Below are positions 1-7,416 of a DNA stretch of 64,000 nt, one piece after another (position 1 is the stretch's first letter; each line of letters begins with the position of its first letter). Where the stretch lies: assembly GCF_001424875.1 (NCBI RefSeq), contig NZ_LMCT01000012.1, positions 128,992 to 192,991 of the forward strand. Direction: 5' to 3'. Made by a program: the position numbers and the translations under genes. This DNA is from Kitasatospora sp. Root107. Lineage in GTDB: Bacteria > Actinomycetota > Actinomycetes > Streptomycetales > Streptomycetaceae. The notes beneath the pieces are model-generated. The model did no database searches, was not told where the DNA came from, and was given only the letters and a program-made list of their open reading frames with translations.

Positions 1-2315
1 CCCGAGCCGGCTCCGGCGGCGGTGCCGCCCAGGGCGCCGGCCGCGACCCGCTCGCCGACGGTGCGGCGGACCCCGGCCTCCAGGGCGGCGAACGTGCGCC
101 GCAGCAACGGCAGGACATCGGTGAACGCCTCGGCGGGCACCCCGCTCAGCCAGCGGTCGAGCAGGCCGAGCAGTGCCGGGTCATGCAGCAGCAGAACGCC
201 GCTGCCCGCCAGGAAGCCCTCCACCCAGCCCGCGGTGTCGGCCGGCTGGTTGCCGTGCGAGAGGGCCAGGCCGAGCCGCTGCCCGGCCTCCACGGAGTCG
301 ATCCGCCCACCGTCCAGCAGCAGCCGGGTGGCCCGGCCGCGGAGCAACCCGGGCACCCCGGCTCCCGTCCCGGTACCGGCCGCCCCGGTACCGGCCTGCG
401 CCGGAGGCTGACGCCGCGCCAGCGAGCGCAATGTGGCCGCCCAGCGCTCGCCCAGCGAGTCGGCCGACGAGTCAGCGGGCTCCGCCGCCCGGGGCGGCTC
501 GTCCGTCTCCAGCAGGCCGATCGCGGCGTGCACGCTCTCCAGATGGCCGCGTAGGGCGGCCGCCTGCTCCGCGTCCAACCCGACGCAGGCGGGCGGGAGC
601 CCGACGCAGATCCGGTCGGCAAGGCCCCGGGCGACACCCTCCAGGGCCGCGCTGTCAGTCCCTCGGACGTCGCCGTACCGCAGCGCCCGGACCAGTGCCG
701 GGAGCGCCTCGGCGAGCTGGGCCACGTCGGTGTCGAGGGCGGCCCGGTCGGCGAGGGCCCGCATCACGGCGGGCAGAGCGGCCGGCAGCCCCGCCAGCAG
801 GCAGTGCTCGACCAGCTCGGTGAGCTGTGGCAGGGCGGTCGCCCGGGCGGCCCGCTCGACCGCGCGGCCGGTGGCGGCCGCCTCGACCGTGGTGCCCCAC
901 TGGGCCGCCACCGCGATCCGGACCGCGAACTCCGGCTGCCAGCGCAGCCGCCAGCTCTCCCGGAAGGTGCCGGTCGAGTTGACGGTCGAGCGGGCCGGGC
1001 TGCCCCAGTCGACGCCGAGCAGCCGCAACCGGTGCAGCAACTGCGAGCGGGCGGTGTCGTTCTCCTTCCGGAGGTCGAGGTCGAGCTCGCGCGGATCCGG
1101 CTCGGGCCTGAGCCGGAGGCTGCGCTGAAGCCTGCTCAGATCCCGCTGGAGCGGCACCGTCGGCGCCGACTCCGGGACCTCGCCGAGCGCGTCGCCGACC
1201 ACCAGCCGGTCCTGCACCAGCGCGAGAGCCACCTCCGAGCCGTCGCACATCACGGACCGGACCGCGTCCAGCGTCTCGGCCAGCCCGGCCAGCGGGCGGC
1301 CGCGCATCGCGGCGAGCGTCTCGGCCAGCCGGACCGCCTCGATCACGTGCGCCGAGGAGACCGGGTGGTCCTCGGCCCGCAGCAGCTCGGCGACCCTGGT
1401 CATCCAGTGCGCCAGTGCCCGCGACCCGCCGCCCGAACTCCCCTCGCCCGAAGCACCGTTGGCGAACAGATGGTGGTACCAGCCGGGCGAGTCGATGCCG
1501 GCGCCGTAGCCGGTGTGCTGGGAGAGCCTGCGGTGCGTCCAGGGCACCCAGGTGATCTCCGTCTTCACCTTCTTCGGCAGCTCGGCCAGCAGTGCCCGGT
1601 CGTGCGCGACGGTCGGCATGACGCTCAGCGCCGGGACGTGCCAGGCGCCGCAGACCACCGCGATCCGGGCGTACTTGGCGCGCCGGGCGGCCCGGACCGC
1701 CTGGCGCATGTACGCCTCGCGGAGCTCGTCCCGGCGGCTGGTGCCGGCGCGCTCGCGCAGCGCCGTCATCGCCTCGGCGACGGCGGCGAACGGGGCCAGC
1801 GCGTCGGCCCCCGGGTCGGCGGGCGGGGCGCGGTGCTCGACCACGTCCTCCCACCAGCTCTCGGAGTCGGCGTGACCGGCCGCAGCGGCCAGCTGCCCGA
1901 TCGGATCGTGCGCCAACGCGCCCTCACCATCGGGGGCTTCGGGCGCTCGGCCATCGGGTGCGGAAGTGCCCCCCGGCACTTCCGCACCCGCCGCCAGGCC
2001 GTACGCCGCCGGCAGGTCGATGAACCGGACCGGCACGCCCTGGTCGAGGGCGTACCGGATCGCCACCCACTCCGGGGAGAAGGCCGCGAACGGCCAGAAC
2101 GCCGCCTGCGCCGGGTCGTCCACCGCGTGGGCCAGCAGGGCGACCGGCGGCACCATGCCGGGCTCGGCCGCCAGGCCGACCACGGCGTCCGCCTCGGGCG
2201 GGCCCTCGATCAGCACCACGTCCGGCCGCAGCCGCTCCAATGCGGCGGCCACCGCCCGGGCCGAGCCCGGGCCGTGGTGCCGGATGCCCAGCAACGTCAC
2301 CGCTGCGTCGCTCAT
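1..2315 (-). CDS. DUF5682 family protein, C-terminus cut by window edge
   Basis: Reading leftward from an ATG at 2315, the frame stays open to base 1, giving about 771 codons without a stop, so the gene runs off the window. The start follows a good GAGGGGAG ribosome site. The N-terminus reads MSDAAVTLLGIRHHGPGSAR, then an IEGPPEAD segment, a SPEW segment and VRFIDLP; this string of motifs is what I know as DUF5682. Function is not established. The HH, E and D/P motifs recall hydrolase-like folds of the TraB/ChaN type, but that is only a guess. It lies 54 bp downstream of the MoxR ATPase gene on the same strand, so the two are probably one operon. In related genomes a von Willebrand A protein usually follows; here it would lie outside the window. 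Confidence 0.82.
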   Translation of the reverse strand, partial: MSDAAVTLLGIRHHGPGSARAVAAALERLRPDVVLIEGPPEADAVVGLAAEPGMVPPVALLAHAVDDPAQAAFWPFAAFSPEWVAIRYALDQGVPVRFIDLPAAYGLAAGAEVPGGTSAPDGRAPEAPDGEGALAHDPIGQLAAAAGHADSESWWEDVVEHRAPPADPGADALAPFAAVAEAMTALRERAGTSRRDELREAYMRQAVRAARRAKYARIAVVCGAWHVPALSVMPTVAHDRALLAELPKKVKTEITWVPWTHRRLSQHTGYGAGIDSPGWYHHLFANGASGEGSSGGGSRALAHWMTRVAELLRAEDHPVSSAHVIEAVRLAETLAAMRGRPLAGLAETLDAVRSVMCDGSEVALALVQDRLVVGDALGEVPESAPTVPLQRDLSRLQRSLRLRPEPDPRELDLDLRKENDTARSQLLHRLRLLGVDWGSPARSTVNSTGTFRESWRLRWQPEFAVRIAVAAQWGTTVEAAATGRAVERAARATALPQLTELVEHCLLAGLPAALPAVMRALADRAALDTDVAQLAEALPALVRALRYGDVRGTDSAALEGVARGLADRICVGLPPACVGLDAEQAAALRGHLESVHAAIGLLETDEPPRAAEPADSSADSLGERWAATLRSLARRQPPAQAGTGAAGTGTGAGVPGLLRGRATRLLLDGGRIDSVEAGQRLGLALSHGNQPADTAGWVEGFLAGSGVLLLHDPALLGLLDRWLSGVPAEAFTDVLPLLRRTFAALEAGVRRTVGERVAAGALGGTAAGAGS

Positions 2316-2369
2316 ACCGTGCTCCCCTCGAACGAGTCGTCTACTGCCTGTGGCTCAACCAGGCGTCGG

Positions 2370-3479
2370 TCAGCGGGAGTTCTCCCGGCTGGCGCGGTAG
2401 AAGTCCTTCCAGCCGTCCCGCTCGCGGAGCACGCCCTCGACGTACTCCTGCCAGATCACCCGGTCGGTGGCCGGGTCGCGCAGGACGGCGCCCGCGACAC
2501 CGGAGACCACGTCGCTCGCCCGGAGCACGCCGTCGCCGAAGTGGGCGGCCAGGGCCAGACCGTTGGTGACCACCGATATCGCCTCGGCGGTGGAGAGCGT
2601 GCCGCTGGGCGTCTTCACCTTCGTCCGGCCGTCGGTGGTCACGCCGTCCCGCAGCTCGCGGAAGACGGTCACCACCCGGCGGATCTCCTCGGCGCCCTCG
2701 GGCAGCGCGGGCAGGTCGAGCGAGCGGCCGAGCTGGCCGACCCGGCGGGTGACGATGTCGACCTCCTCCTCCAGCGAGCCCGGCAGTGGCAGGACCACCG
2801 TGTTGAACCGGCGGCGCAGCGCGCTGGAGAGCTCGTTGACCCCCCGGTCGCGGTCGTTCGCCGTGGCGATCAGGTTGAAGCCGCGCACCGCCTGGGTCTC
2901 CAGACCGAGCTCGGGGATCGGCAGGGTCTTCTCCGAGAGGATGGTGATCAGGCTGTCCTGCACGTCGGCCGGGATCCGGGTCAGCTCCTCGACCCGGGCG
3001 ATCTGGCCGTCCGCCATCGCCCGCATGATCGGGGACGGCACCAGGGCGGCCCGGCTGGGGCCGTTGGCCAGCAGCTGGGCATAGTTCCACCCGTACCGGA
3101 CCGCCTCCTCGGGGGTGCCGGCGGTGCCCTGCACCAGCAGGGTGGAGTCGCCGCTGACGGCGGCGGCGAGGTGCTCGGACACCCAGGTCTTGGCGGTGCC
3201 GGGGACGCCGAGCAGGAGCAGCGCGCGGTCGGTGGCCAGCGTGGTGACGGCGACCTCGACGATCCGGCGCGGGCCGACGTACTTGGGCGTGATCACCGTG
3301 CCGTCCGGCAGGGTGCCGCCGAGCAGGTAGGTGGCCACCGCCCAGGGCGAGAGCCGCCAGCGCTCGGGGCGCGGCCGGTCGTCCTGCGCGGCGAGCGCGG
3401 CGAGCTCGGCGGCGAAGGCGTCCTCGGCGTGCTCGCGGAGCACCTCGCTGGTCTCGGGGGCACTCGTGCGAGTGGTCAT
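2370..3479 (-). CDS. MoxR-family AAA+ ATPase
   Basis: A 369-residue AAA+ ATPase of the MoxR type, expected to act as an ATP-driven chaperone or remodeller with a vWA-type partner. Walker A is GVPGTAKT at residues 91-98, sensor 1 is ATAN near 205-208, and the arginine-finger region SALRRRFN follows near 219-226. The Walker B region reads ARVEELTR near 161-168 instead of the usual DE pair, a mild oddity that may be normal for this subfamily. The ATG at 3479 is chosen because AAGGAG precedes it by six bases; a longer open frame upstream has no support. It heads the leftward operon with the DUF5682 gene and is divergent from the SWIM gene. A weak damage-type promoter motif lies at 3635-3657. Its client is unknown. 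Confidence 0.9.
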   Translation of the reverse strand: MTTRTSAPETSEVLREHAEDAFAAELAALAAQDDRPRPERWRLSPWAVATYLLGGTLPDGTVITPKYVGPRRIVEVAVTTLATDRALLLLGVPGTAKTWVSEHLAAAVSGDSTLLVQGTAGTPEEAVRYGWNYAQLLANGPSRAALVPSPIMRAMADGQIARVEELTRIPADVQDSLITILSEKTLPIPELGLETQAVRGFNLIATANDRDRGVNELSSALRRRFNTVVLPLPGSLEEEVDIVTRRVGQLGRSLDLPALPEGAEEIRRVVTVFRELRDGVTTDGRTKVKTPSGTLSTAEAISVVTNGLALAAHFGDGVLRASDVVSGVAGAVLRDPATDRVIWQEYVEGVLRERDGWKDFYRASRENSR

Positions 3480-3634
3480 CAGGGCTCCTTCGGATCGGCC
3501 GCGGGCAGGCTCGACGGCAGGCTGAGGGCAGAGCTGTGGCAAGGGACGGAGAGGTCGGGGGTGACTGGGCGCAGGCGTCTTACCAGTGAGGACAGGCCCC
3601 GGATTCGGACATCCGTTCCCGGGCTGCGAGAACA

Positions 3635-3657
3635 ACCATGCACCCCGGGACTGACAA
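3635..3657 (-). promoter_or_regulatory. RecA-NDp/PafBC-like promoter motif, imperfect (moxR)
   Basis: On the minus strand this reads TTGTCAGTC, eight bases, then CATGGT. The known RecA-independent DNA-damage motif of mycobacteria and Streptomyces is TTGTCRGTG-N8-TAnnnT, so this copy deviates at the last base of the first box and the first base of the -10. It would give a leader of about 150 bases to the MoxR gene. Confidence 0.45.
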
Positions 3658-3708
3658 TTCGAGACCCTGGAGTGATAGATCATCAGTTCGAGTGAACGGG
3701 CCGCCTCG

Positions 3709-3731
3709 TTGTCAGTGCCCCCTCCTAGCGT
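3709..3731 (+). promoter_or_regulatory. RecA-NDp/PafBC-type DNA-damage promoter (SWIM gene)
   Basis: TTGTCAGTG at 3709-3717, exactly eight bases, then TAGCGT at 3726-3731. This is a full match to TTGTCRGTG-N8-TAnnnT, the motif bound by PafBC in the LexA-independent damage response. Seven bases after the -10 comes the ATG at 3739, so transcription should begin at the start codon (leaderless), consistent with the absence of any Shine-Dalgarno sequence. Confidence 0.7.
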
Positions 3732-3738
3732 CATCGGC

Positions 3739-5034
3739 ATGGAGGAACGCTGGAGCACCGAACACGTCCTGTCCCTCGCCCCCGACCAGCCGTCCCGCAA
3801 GGCGGCGGGCAAGCTGTCCGCCCCCACCCCCTGGTCCGCGACCGGCCAGGGCGAGGGCGCGCTCTGGGGCCTGTGTGCGGGCAGCGGGAGCACGCCGTAC
3901 CGAACAGTCGTCGAGCTCACCACGCCCGCCTACAAGTGCAGTTGCCCCAGCCGGAAGTTCCCGTGCAAGCACGCGCTGGGCCTGCTGCTGCTCTGGAGCG
4001 GCGACCTCCTGGCGATCACCGCGACCGAGCCGCCCGACTGGGTCGCCGAGTGGCTGAGCAGCCGTCAGCAGACGGTGGAGCGCCGGGCCGCGGCCACCAC
4101 CGCCCCGGCCGATCCGGCCGCCGCCGCCCGCCGGGCCGCCCGCCGCACCACCCGGATCGCGGCCGGCGCGGCCGAGCTGCGGCTCCGGCTGGCCGACCGG
4201 GTCCGGCACGGCCTGGCCGACGAACCACCCGGCGACTGGGACGAGGTGGCCGCCCGGATGGTCGACGCCCAGGCCCCCAGGCTCGCCGCCCAGGTACGGG
4301 AGTTGAGCCACCTGCCGAGCCAGGAGCGGCTGGCCGAGTACGCGCTGCTGCACCTGCTGGCGGGCGCGGTCGGCCGGGCCGACCAGCTGCCCGAGGAGCT
4401 CGCCGCCACCGTCCGCCACCGGGTCGGCGTCCCCACCGACACCGCCGAGCTGCTGTCCGGGCCGACGGTCCGGGACCGCTGGCTGGTGCTCGGCTCCCGG
4501 GACACCGCCGACGACCGGCTGACCACCCGCCGGATCTGGCTCCGCGGCGCCAAGACCGGCCGCCCGGCCCTGCTGCTCGCCTTCGGCGGCCCGGGCCGGG
4601 CCCCCGAACTCGCCCTCCCCGTCGGCCGGCTGCTGGAGGCCGATCTCGCCTTCCACCCCGGCGTCCGCCCGCTGCGGGCCGTGCTCGGCAGCCGGTACGG
4701 CGAGCCGGAGCCGGACGCCTCGGTGCCCGACGGAGTGACGGCCGGGGAGGCGGTGGCCGAGTACGGCCGGGCGGTCGCCGAAGACCCCTGGGTGGAGTCC
4801 TGGCCGACCGTGCTCTCCGGCGTCGTCCCCGTACTCGGCAGCGACGGCTGGCGCCTGACGGATGGACAGCACAGCCTCCCCGTCCGCGCCGGCAGCTGCC
4901 CCGAGCCCGCCCTCTGGCGCCTCGCCGCGGTCTCCGCGGGCCACCCCCTCACCGTCTTCGGCGAATCCGGCCACCGCGGCTTCGCCCCCATCACCGCCTG
5001 GCCCACCAACGGCCGGGCCACGCCCCTCACTTAG
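3739..5034 (+). CDS. SWIM zinc finger family protein
   Basis: A 431-residue protein with a SWIM zinc finger near the N-terminus: C67, C69, C76 and H78 in YKCSCPSRKFPCKH, the CxC...CxH pattern that binds zinc and is thought to contact DNA or protein. The rest is Ala/Arg/Leu-rich with no domain I can name; this layout is typical of SWIM proteins encoded beside MoxR, DUF5682 and DUF5691. The ATG at 3739 is preferred over an in-frame upstream start because a -10 box lies seven bases before it and no ribosome site is present. The gene is divergent from moxR and followed 230 bp later by the broken DUF5691 gene. The promoter motif suggests induction by DNA damage. The molecular role is unknown. Confidence 0.9.
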   Translation: MEERWSTEHVLSLAPDQPSRKAAGKLSAPTPWSATGQGEGALWGLCAGSGSTPYRTVVELTTPAYKCSCPSRKFPCKHALGLLLLWSGDLLAITATEPPDWVAEWLSSRQQTVERRAAATTAPADPAAAARRAARRTTRIAAGAAELRLRLADRVRHGLADEPPGDWDEVAARMVDAQAPRLAAQVRELSHLPSQERLAEYALLHLLAGAVGRADQLPEELAATVRHRVGVPTDTAELLSGPTVRDRWLVLGSRDTADDRLTTRRIWLRGAKTGRPALLLAFGGPGRAPELALPVGRLLEADLAFHPGVRPLRAVLGSRYGEPEPDASVPDGVTAGEAVAEYGRAVAEDPWVESWPTVLSGVVPVLGSDGWRLTDGQHSLPVRAGSCPEPALWRLAAVSAGHPLTVFGESGHRGFAPITAWPTNGRATPLT

Positions 5035-5056
5035 GCAGGCCCTCAGCCATGCACCA

Positions 5057-5238
5057 CCAGGGGCTCGGGGAACTGCGACGCCAACCTCGTGGTGCGTGAT
5101 CGCCGCGTGATTGGCCAGGCACTTTCGCTTGAACCCGCACACCAGGTGACCTAAGCCGCACCCGCACTTTGGCCCAGTCCCGTGGCCGGCGTCGCCCACG
5201 CGGCGGAGCCGCACATCAGCGGAGCCCCGAGCCCCTGG
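5057..5238. repeat. Dispersed repeat copy A, 182 bp, terminal inverted repeats
   Basis: The element starts CCAGGGGCTCGGGG (5057-5070) and ends with the exact reverse complement CCCCGAGCCCCTGG (5225-5238). Internally it shares GTGATCGCCGCGTG, GGTGACCT and a long right-hand block around GGCCGGCGTCGC and GGCGGAGCCGCACA with copy C at 45349-45474 (opposite orientation), and CAGGCACTTTCGC plus flanks with truncated copy B at 34539-34625. It encodes no transposase. It fills nearly all of the gap between the SWIM and DUF5691 genes. Confidence 0.8.
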
Positions 5239-5267
5239 CGTGTGCCCTGACTACTACGGAGTCCTCG

Positions 5268-6802
5268 ATGAGCATCACCGACGCCTGGCAGGAGCTGCAC
5301 ACCACCGCCCTGCTCGGCACCGACCGCCGTCCCCTGCCGCCCAGCCCGACCGGCCCGGCCGCCGGGGTGGACCGGTCCGACCCGGCCACCGCGCTGCTCG
5401 ACCTGGCCGCGTTGGAGACCGTCCGCCGCCGCGCCGGTGCCCGCCCGGAGCCGGCGGTCCAGCCGCCCACCCCGGCCGCCGGGGACACCCGGCCTGAGCC
5501 CCCGTCAGCAGCCGTCCGCCGGCTGACCGTCCTGCTCGGCGGCCACCACACCGGCACCGCCAACCTGGGCGAGCTGCTCCCGCAGTGGCTCGCCGCCGCC
5601 CCGTCCCGGCGCTGCTGGACGCCGCCCGGGCGCGCAGCGAGCTGCGCCCCGACGTGGTGGCCCTCGCCGGTCCGCTCGGCCGCTGGCTCGCCGGACAGAA
5701 TCCGGACTGGAAGTACGTCCACCGCACCGCCACCGAGCAGCCGGGCGCCGAGCCCGACGAACAGCTCTGGTTGGAGGGCCTGTTCGCCGAGCGGGTCACC
5801 CTGATCTCCCGGCTGCGCCGGACCGAGCCGACCGCCGCGCTGGAGCTGCTACGCGGCACCTGGTCCACCGAGCGCGCCGAGGACCGGCTGCTCTTCCTGG
5901 ATGCCCTGCACGAAGGCCTGTCCCTCGCCGACGAGAGCTTCCTGGAGACAACCCTCACCGACCGGAGCAAGAACGTCCGGGCCACCGCCGCCGAACTGCT
6001 CTCCACCCTGCCGGAATCAGCCCTGGCCGTCCGGATGGCGGAGCGCGCCCGGGCCGCCGTGCGCCTGGAAGCAGCGGGCAGCCGACTGACCGTCAGCCCA
6101 CCCGAGGAGTGCGACGCCGGAATGCAGCGGGACGGCATACCGCTCAAGTCGCCCACCGGCCGCGGGCAGCGGGCCTGGTGGTTCGGTGAGGTGATCGCCG
6201 CCGCGCCGCTCGCGCACTGGACGACGGAGACCGGGCTCACCCCGGAGCAGCTGCTCCGACTCCCCGTCAGCGACACCGACCCGGCCGGTCCCGACTGGGC
6301 CGAGGACCTGCACGAGGCCTGGGCCCGAGCGGCGGTCCGTCAGCAGCACGCCGGCTGGGCCCGCGCTCTGCTCGGTCCGGCTCCCCGGCGCACCGGCAAC
6401 CGACAGGCACGTACGGCAGGTAAGCCCTCGCCGGGCGCACCGGCCCGGCTGCTCGCGGTCCTACCGGAGTCCGAACGGGCCGCCTGGACGGCCGCGTTCA
6501 TCCAGACCCACGGCCTCGGCGAGGCGTTCCAGCTGCTCGGCGCCTGCGCCACGCCGTGGACCCCGCCGCTGAGCACAGCCGTGGTCGCGGCGCTGGAGCG
6601 GGCCGCCGCCTCGGGAGCGTACCCGTGGAGCCACAGCGGAGTGCTCGGCATGACCGAGCGCGCCCTTGCGCCCGAGACCGCACCCGCAGTCGCCGCCCTG
6701 GCCGCCGACGCGACGCCGAATTCGGCCTGGGCGGACACCCTGGCCCGGCTCGCCGAGACGCTCCGGTTCAGGGCCGTCATGCTGGCCGAACTCGCGGGCT
6801 GA
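5268..6802 (+). pseudogene. DUF5691 family protein, frameshifted
   Basis: The reading frame from ATG 5268 (with GGAG just upstream) encodes a normal start (MSITDAWQELHTTALLGTDR) up to GELLPQWLAAA near 5600, then turns into unrelated sequence and stops at 5804. The family sequence resumes in a different frame from about 5603 (VPALLDAARARSELRP, then LAGPLGRWLAGQNPDWKYV) and runs to 6802. In homologues I recall, roughly ten more residues separate these two stretches, so a short out-of-frame deletion in the GCC-rich tract near 5590-5605 is the simplest explanation. The total would be about 510 residues. Function is unknown; the family co-occurs with SWIM and MoxR/vWA genes. The second part has no good ribosome site of its own. 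An assembly error is possible but less likely for a multi-base loss. Confidence 0.75.
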
Positions 6803-6813
6803 CCGACTACCGA

Positions 6814-7221
6814 TCAGCTGGCGACGCGGAGGTTCGCCTCGACCCAGGCGACCACGTCGCGGGTCGGGGTGCCCGGGGTGAAGATGTCCGCGACCCCGAT
6901 CCGCTTGAGCTCGATGATGTCGGCCTCCGGGATGATCCCGCCGCAGAAGACCTTGATGTCCGCCGCGTCCCGCTCCTTGAGCAGCTCGATCACCCGGGCG
7001 CAGAGCGTCATGTGAGCGCCCGACAGGATGGACAGGCCGATCCCGTCCGCGTCCTCCTGGATCGCGGTGTCGACGACCTGCTCGGGCGTCTGGTGCAGGC
7101 CGGTGTAGATGACCTCCATACCGGCGTCCCGCAGGGCGCGCGCAATCACCTTCGCGCCCCGGTCGTGACCGTCAAGCCCCGGCTTGGCGACGACCACACG
7201 GATCGGCCCTGACACACCCAT
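6814..7221 (-). CDS. icmB: Isobutyryl-CoA mutase small (B12-binding) subunit
   Basis: A 135-residue stand-alone cobalamin-binding protein. The start is almost identical to what I recall for Streptomyces Icm[18 protein letters not shown], with the base-off B12 motif DxHxxG at D17, H19 and G22, followed by the SILSGAH and GGIIP segments of the methylmalonyl-CoA mutase C-domain fold. IcmB pairs with a large IcmA subunit to interconvert isobutyryl-CoA and n-butyryl-CoA, supplying precursors for fatty acids and polyketides. IcmA is not in the window. ATG 7221 is chosen because AGGAGG precedes it by seven bases. The gene converges with the DUF5691 pseudogene (11 bp apart). A perfect 12-bp palindrome lies upstream at 7278-7289. 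A generic methylmalonyl-CoA mutase B12 subunit is the alternative. Confidence 0.88.
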   Translation of the reverse strand: MGVSGPIRVVVAKPGLDGHDRGAKVIARALRDAGMEVIYTGLHQTPEQVVDTAIQEDADGIGLSILSGAHMTLCARVIELLKERDAADIKVFCGGIIPEADIIELKRIGVADIFTPGTPTRDVVAWVEANLRVAS

Positions 7222-7277
7222 GACTGCCTCCTGGACCACGTCGTCCCACCACCAGCGGCCGAACTGATCGGACGCAC

Positions 7278-7289
7278 GTGGTTAACCAC
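7278..7289. promoter_or_regulatory. 12-bp palindrome upstream of icmB
   Basis: GTGGTTAACCAC is a perfect palindrome 57 bp ahead of the icmB start, in the AT-richest part of this gap, which makes it a plausible operator. No regulator can be assigned from sequence. Confidence 0.4.
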
Positions 7290-7338
7290 TGATAACGAAT
7301 CTGAGGGGAGGTTAGCGCTCTCGGGGCCCGTTGACGGA

Positions 7339-7361
7339 TTCCCCTCCCCAGAGGAGGGGAA
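7339..7361 (-). terminator. Terminator hairpin after pcrA
   Basis: TTCCCCTCC (7339-7347), a five-base loop and GGAGGGGAA (7353-7361) form a perfect 9-bp stem 56 bp beyond the pcrA stop codon. It would separate pcrA from icmB transcription. Confidence 0.6.
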
Positions 7362-7416
7362 AATCACAACATCCACGGGCCCCGTACCTCTCAGAACGGC
7401 CGGCCGCCGAAGCGCG

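Noticed and set aside
804..3695. 963-codon open frame on the plus strand
   Set aside because: A GC-rich antisense shadow of the DUF5682 and MoxR genes: no ribosome site, low-complexity Arg/Gly/Ala composition and no family resemblance. The same applies to other long opposite-strand frames, e.g. 7915-10239, 15201-17450, 48045-51044 and 57505-59109.
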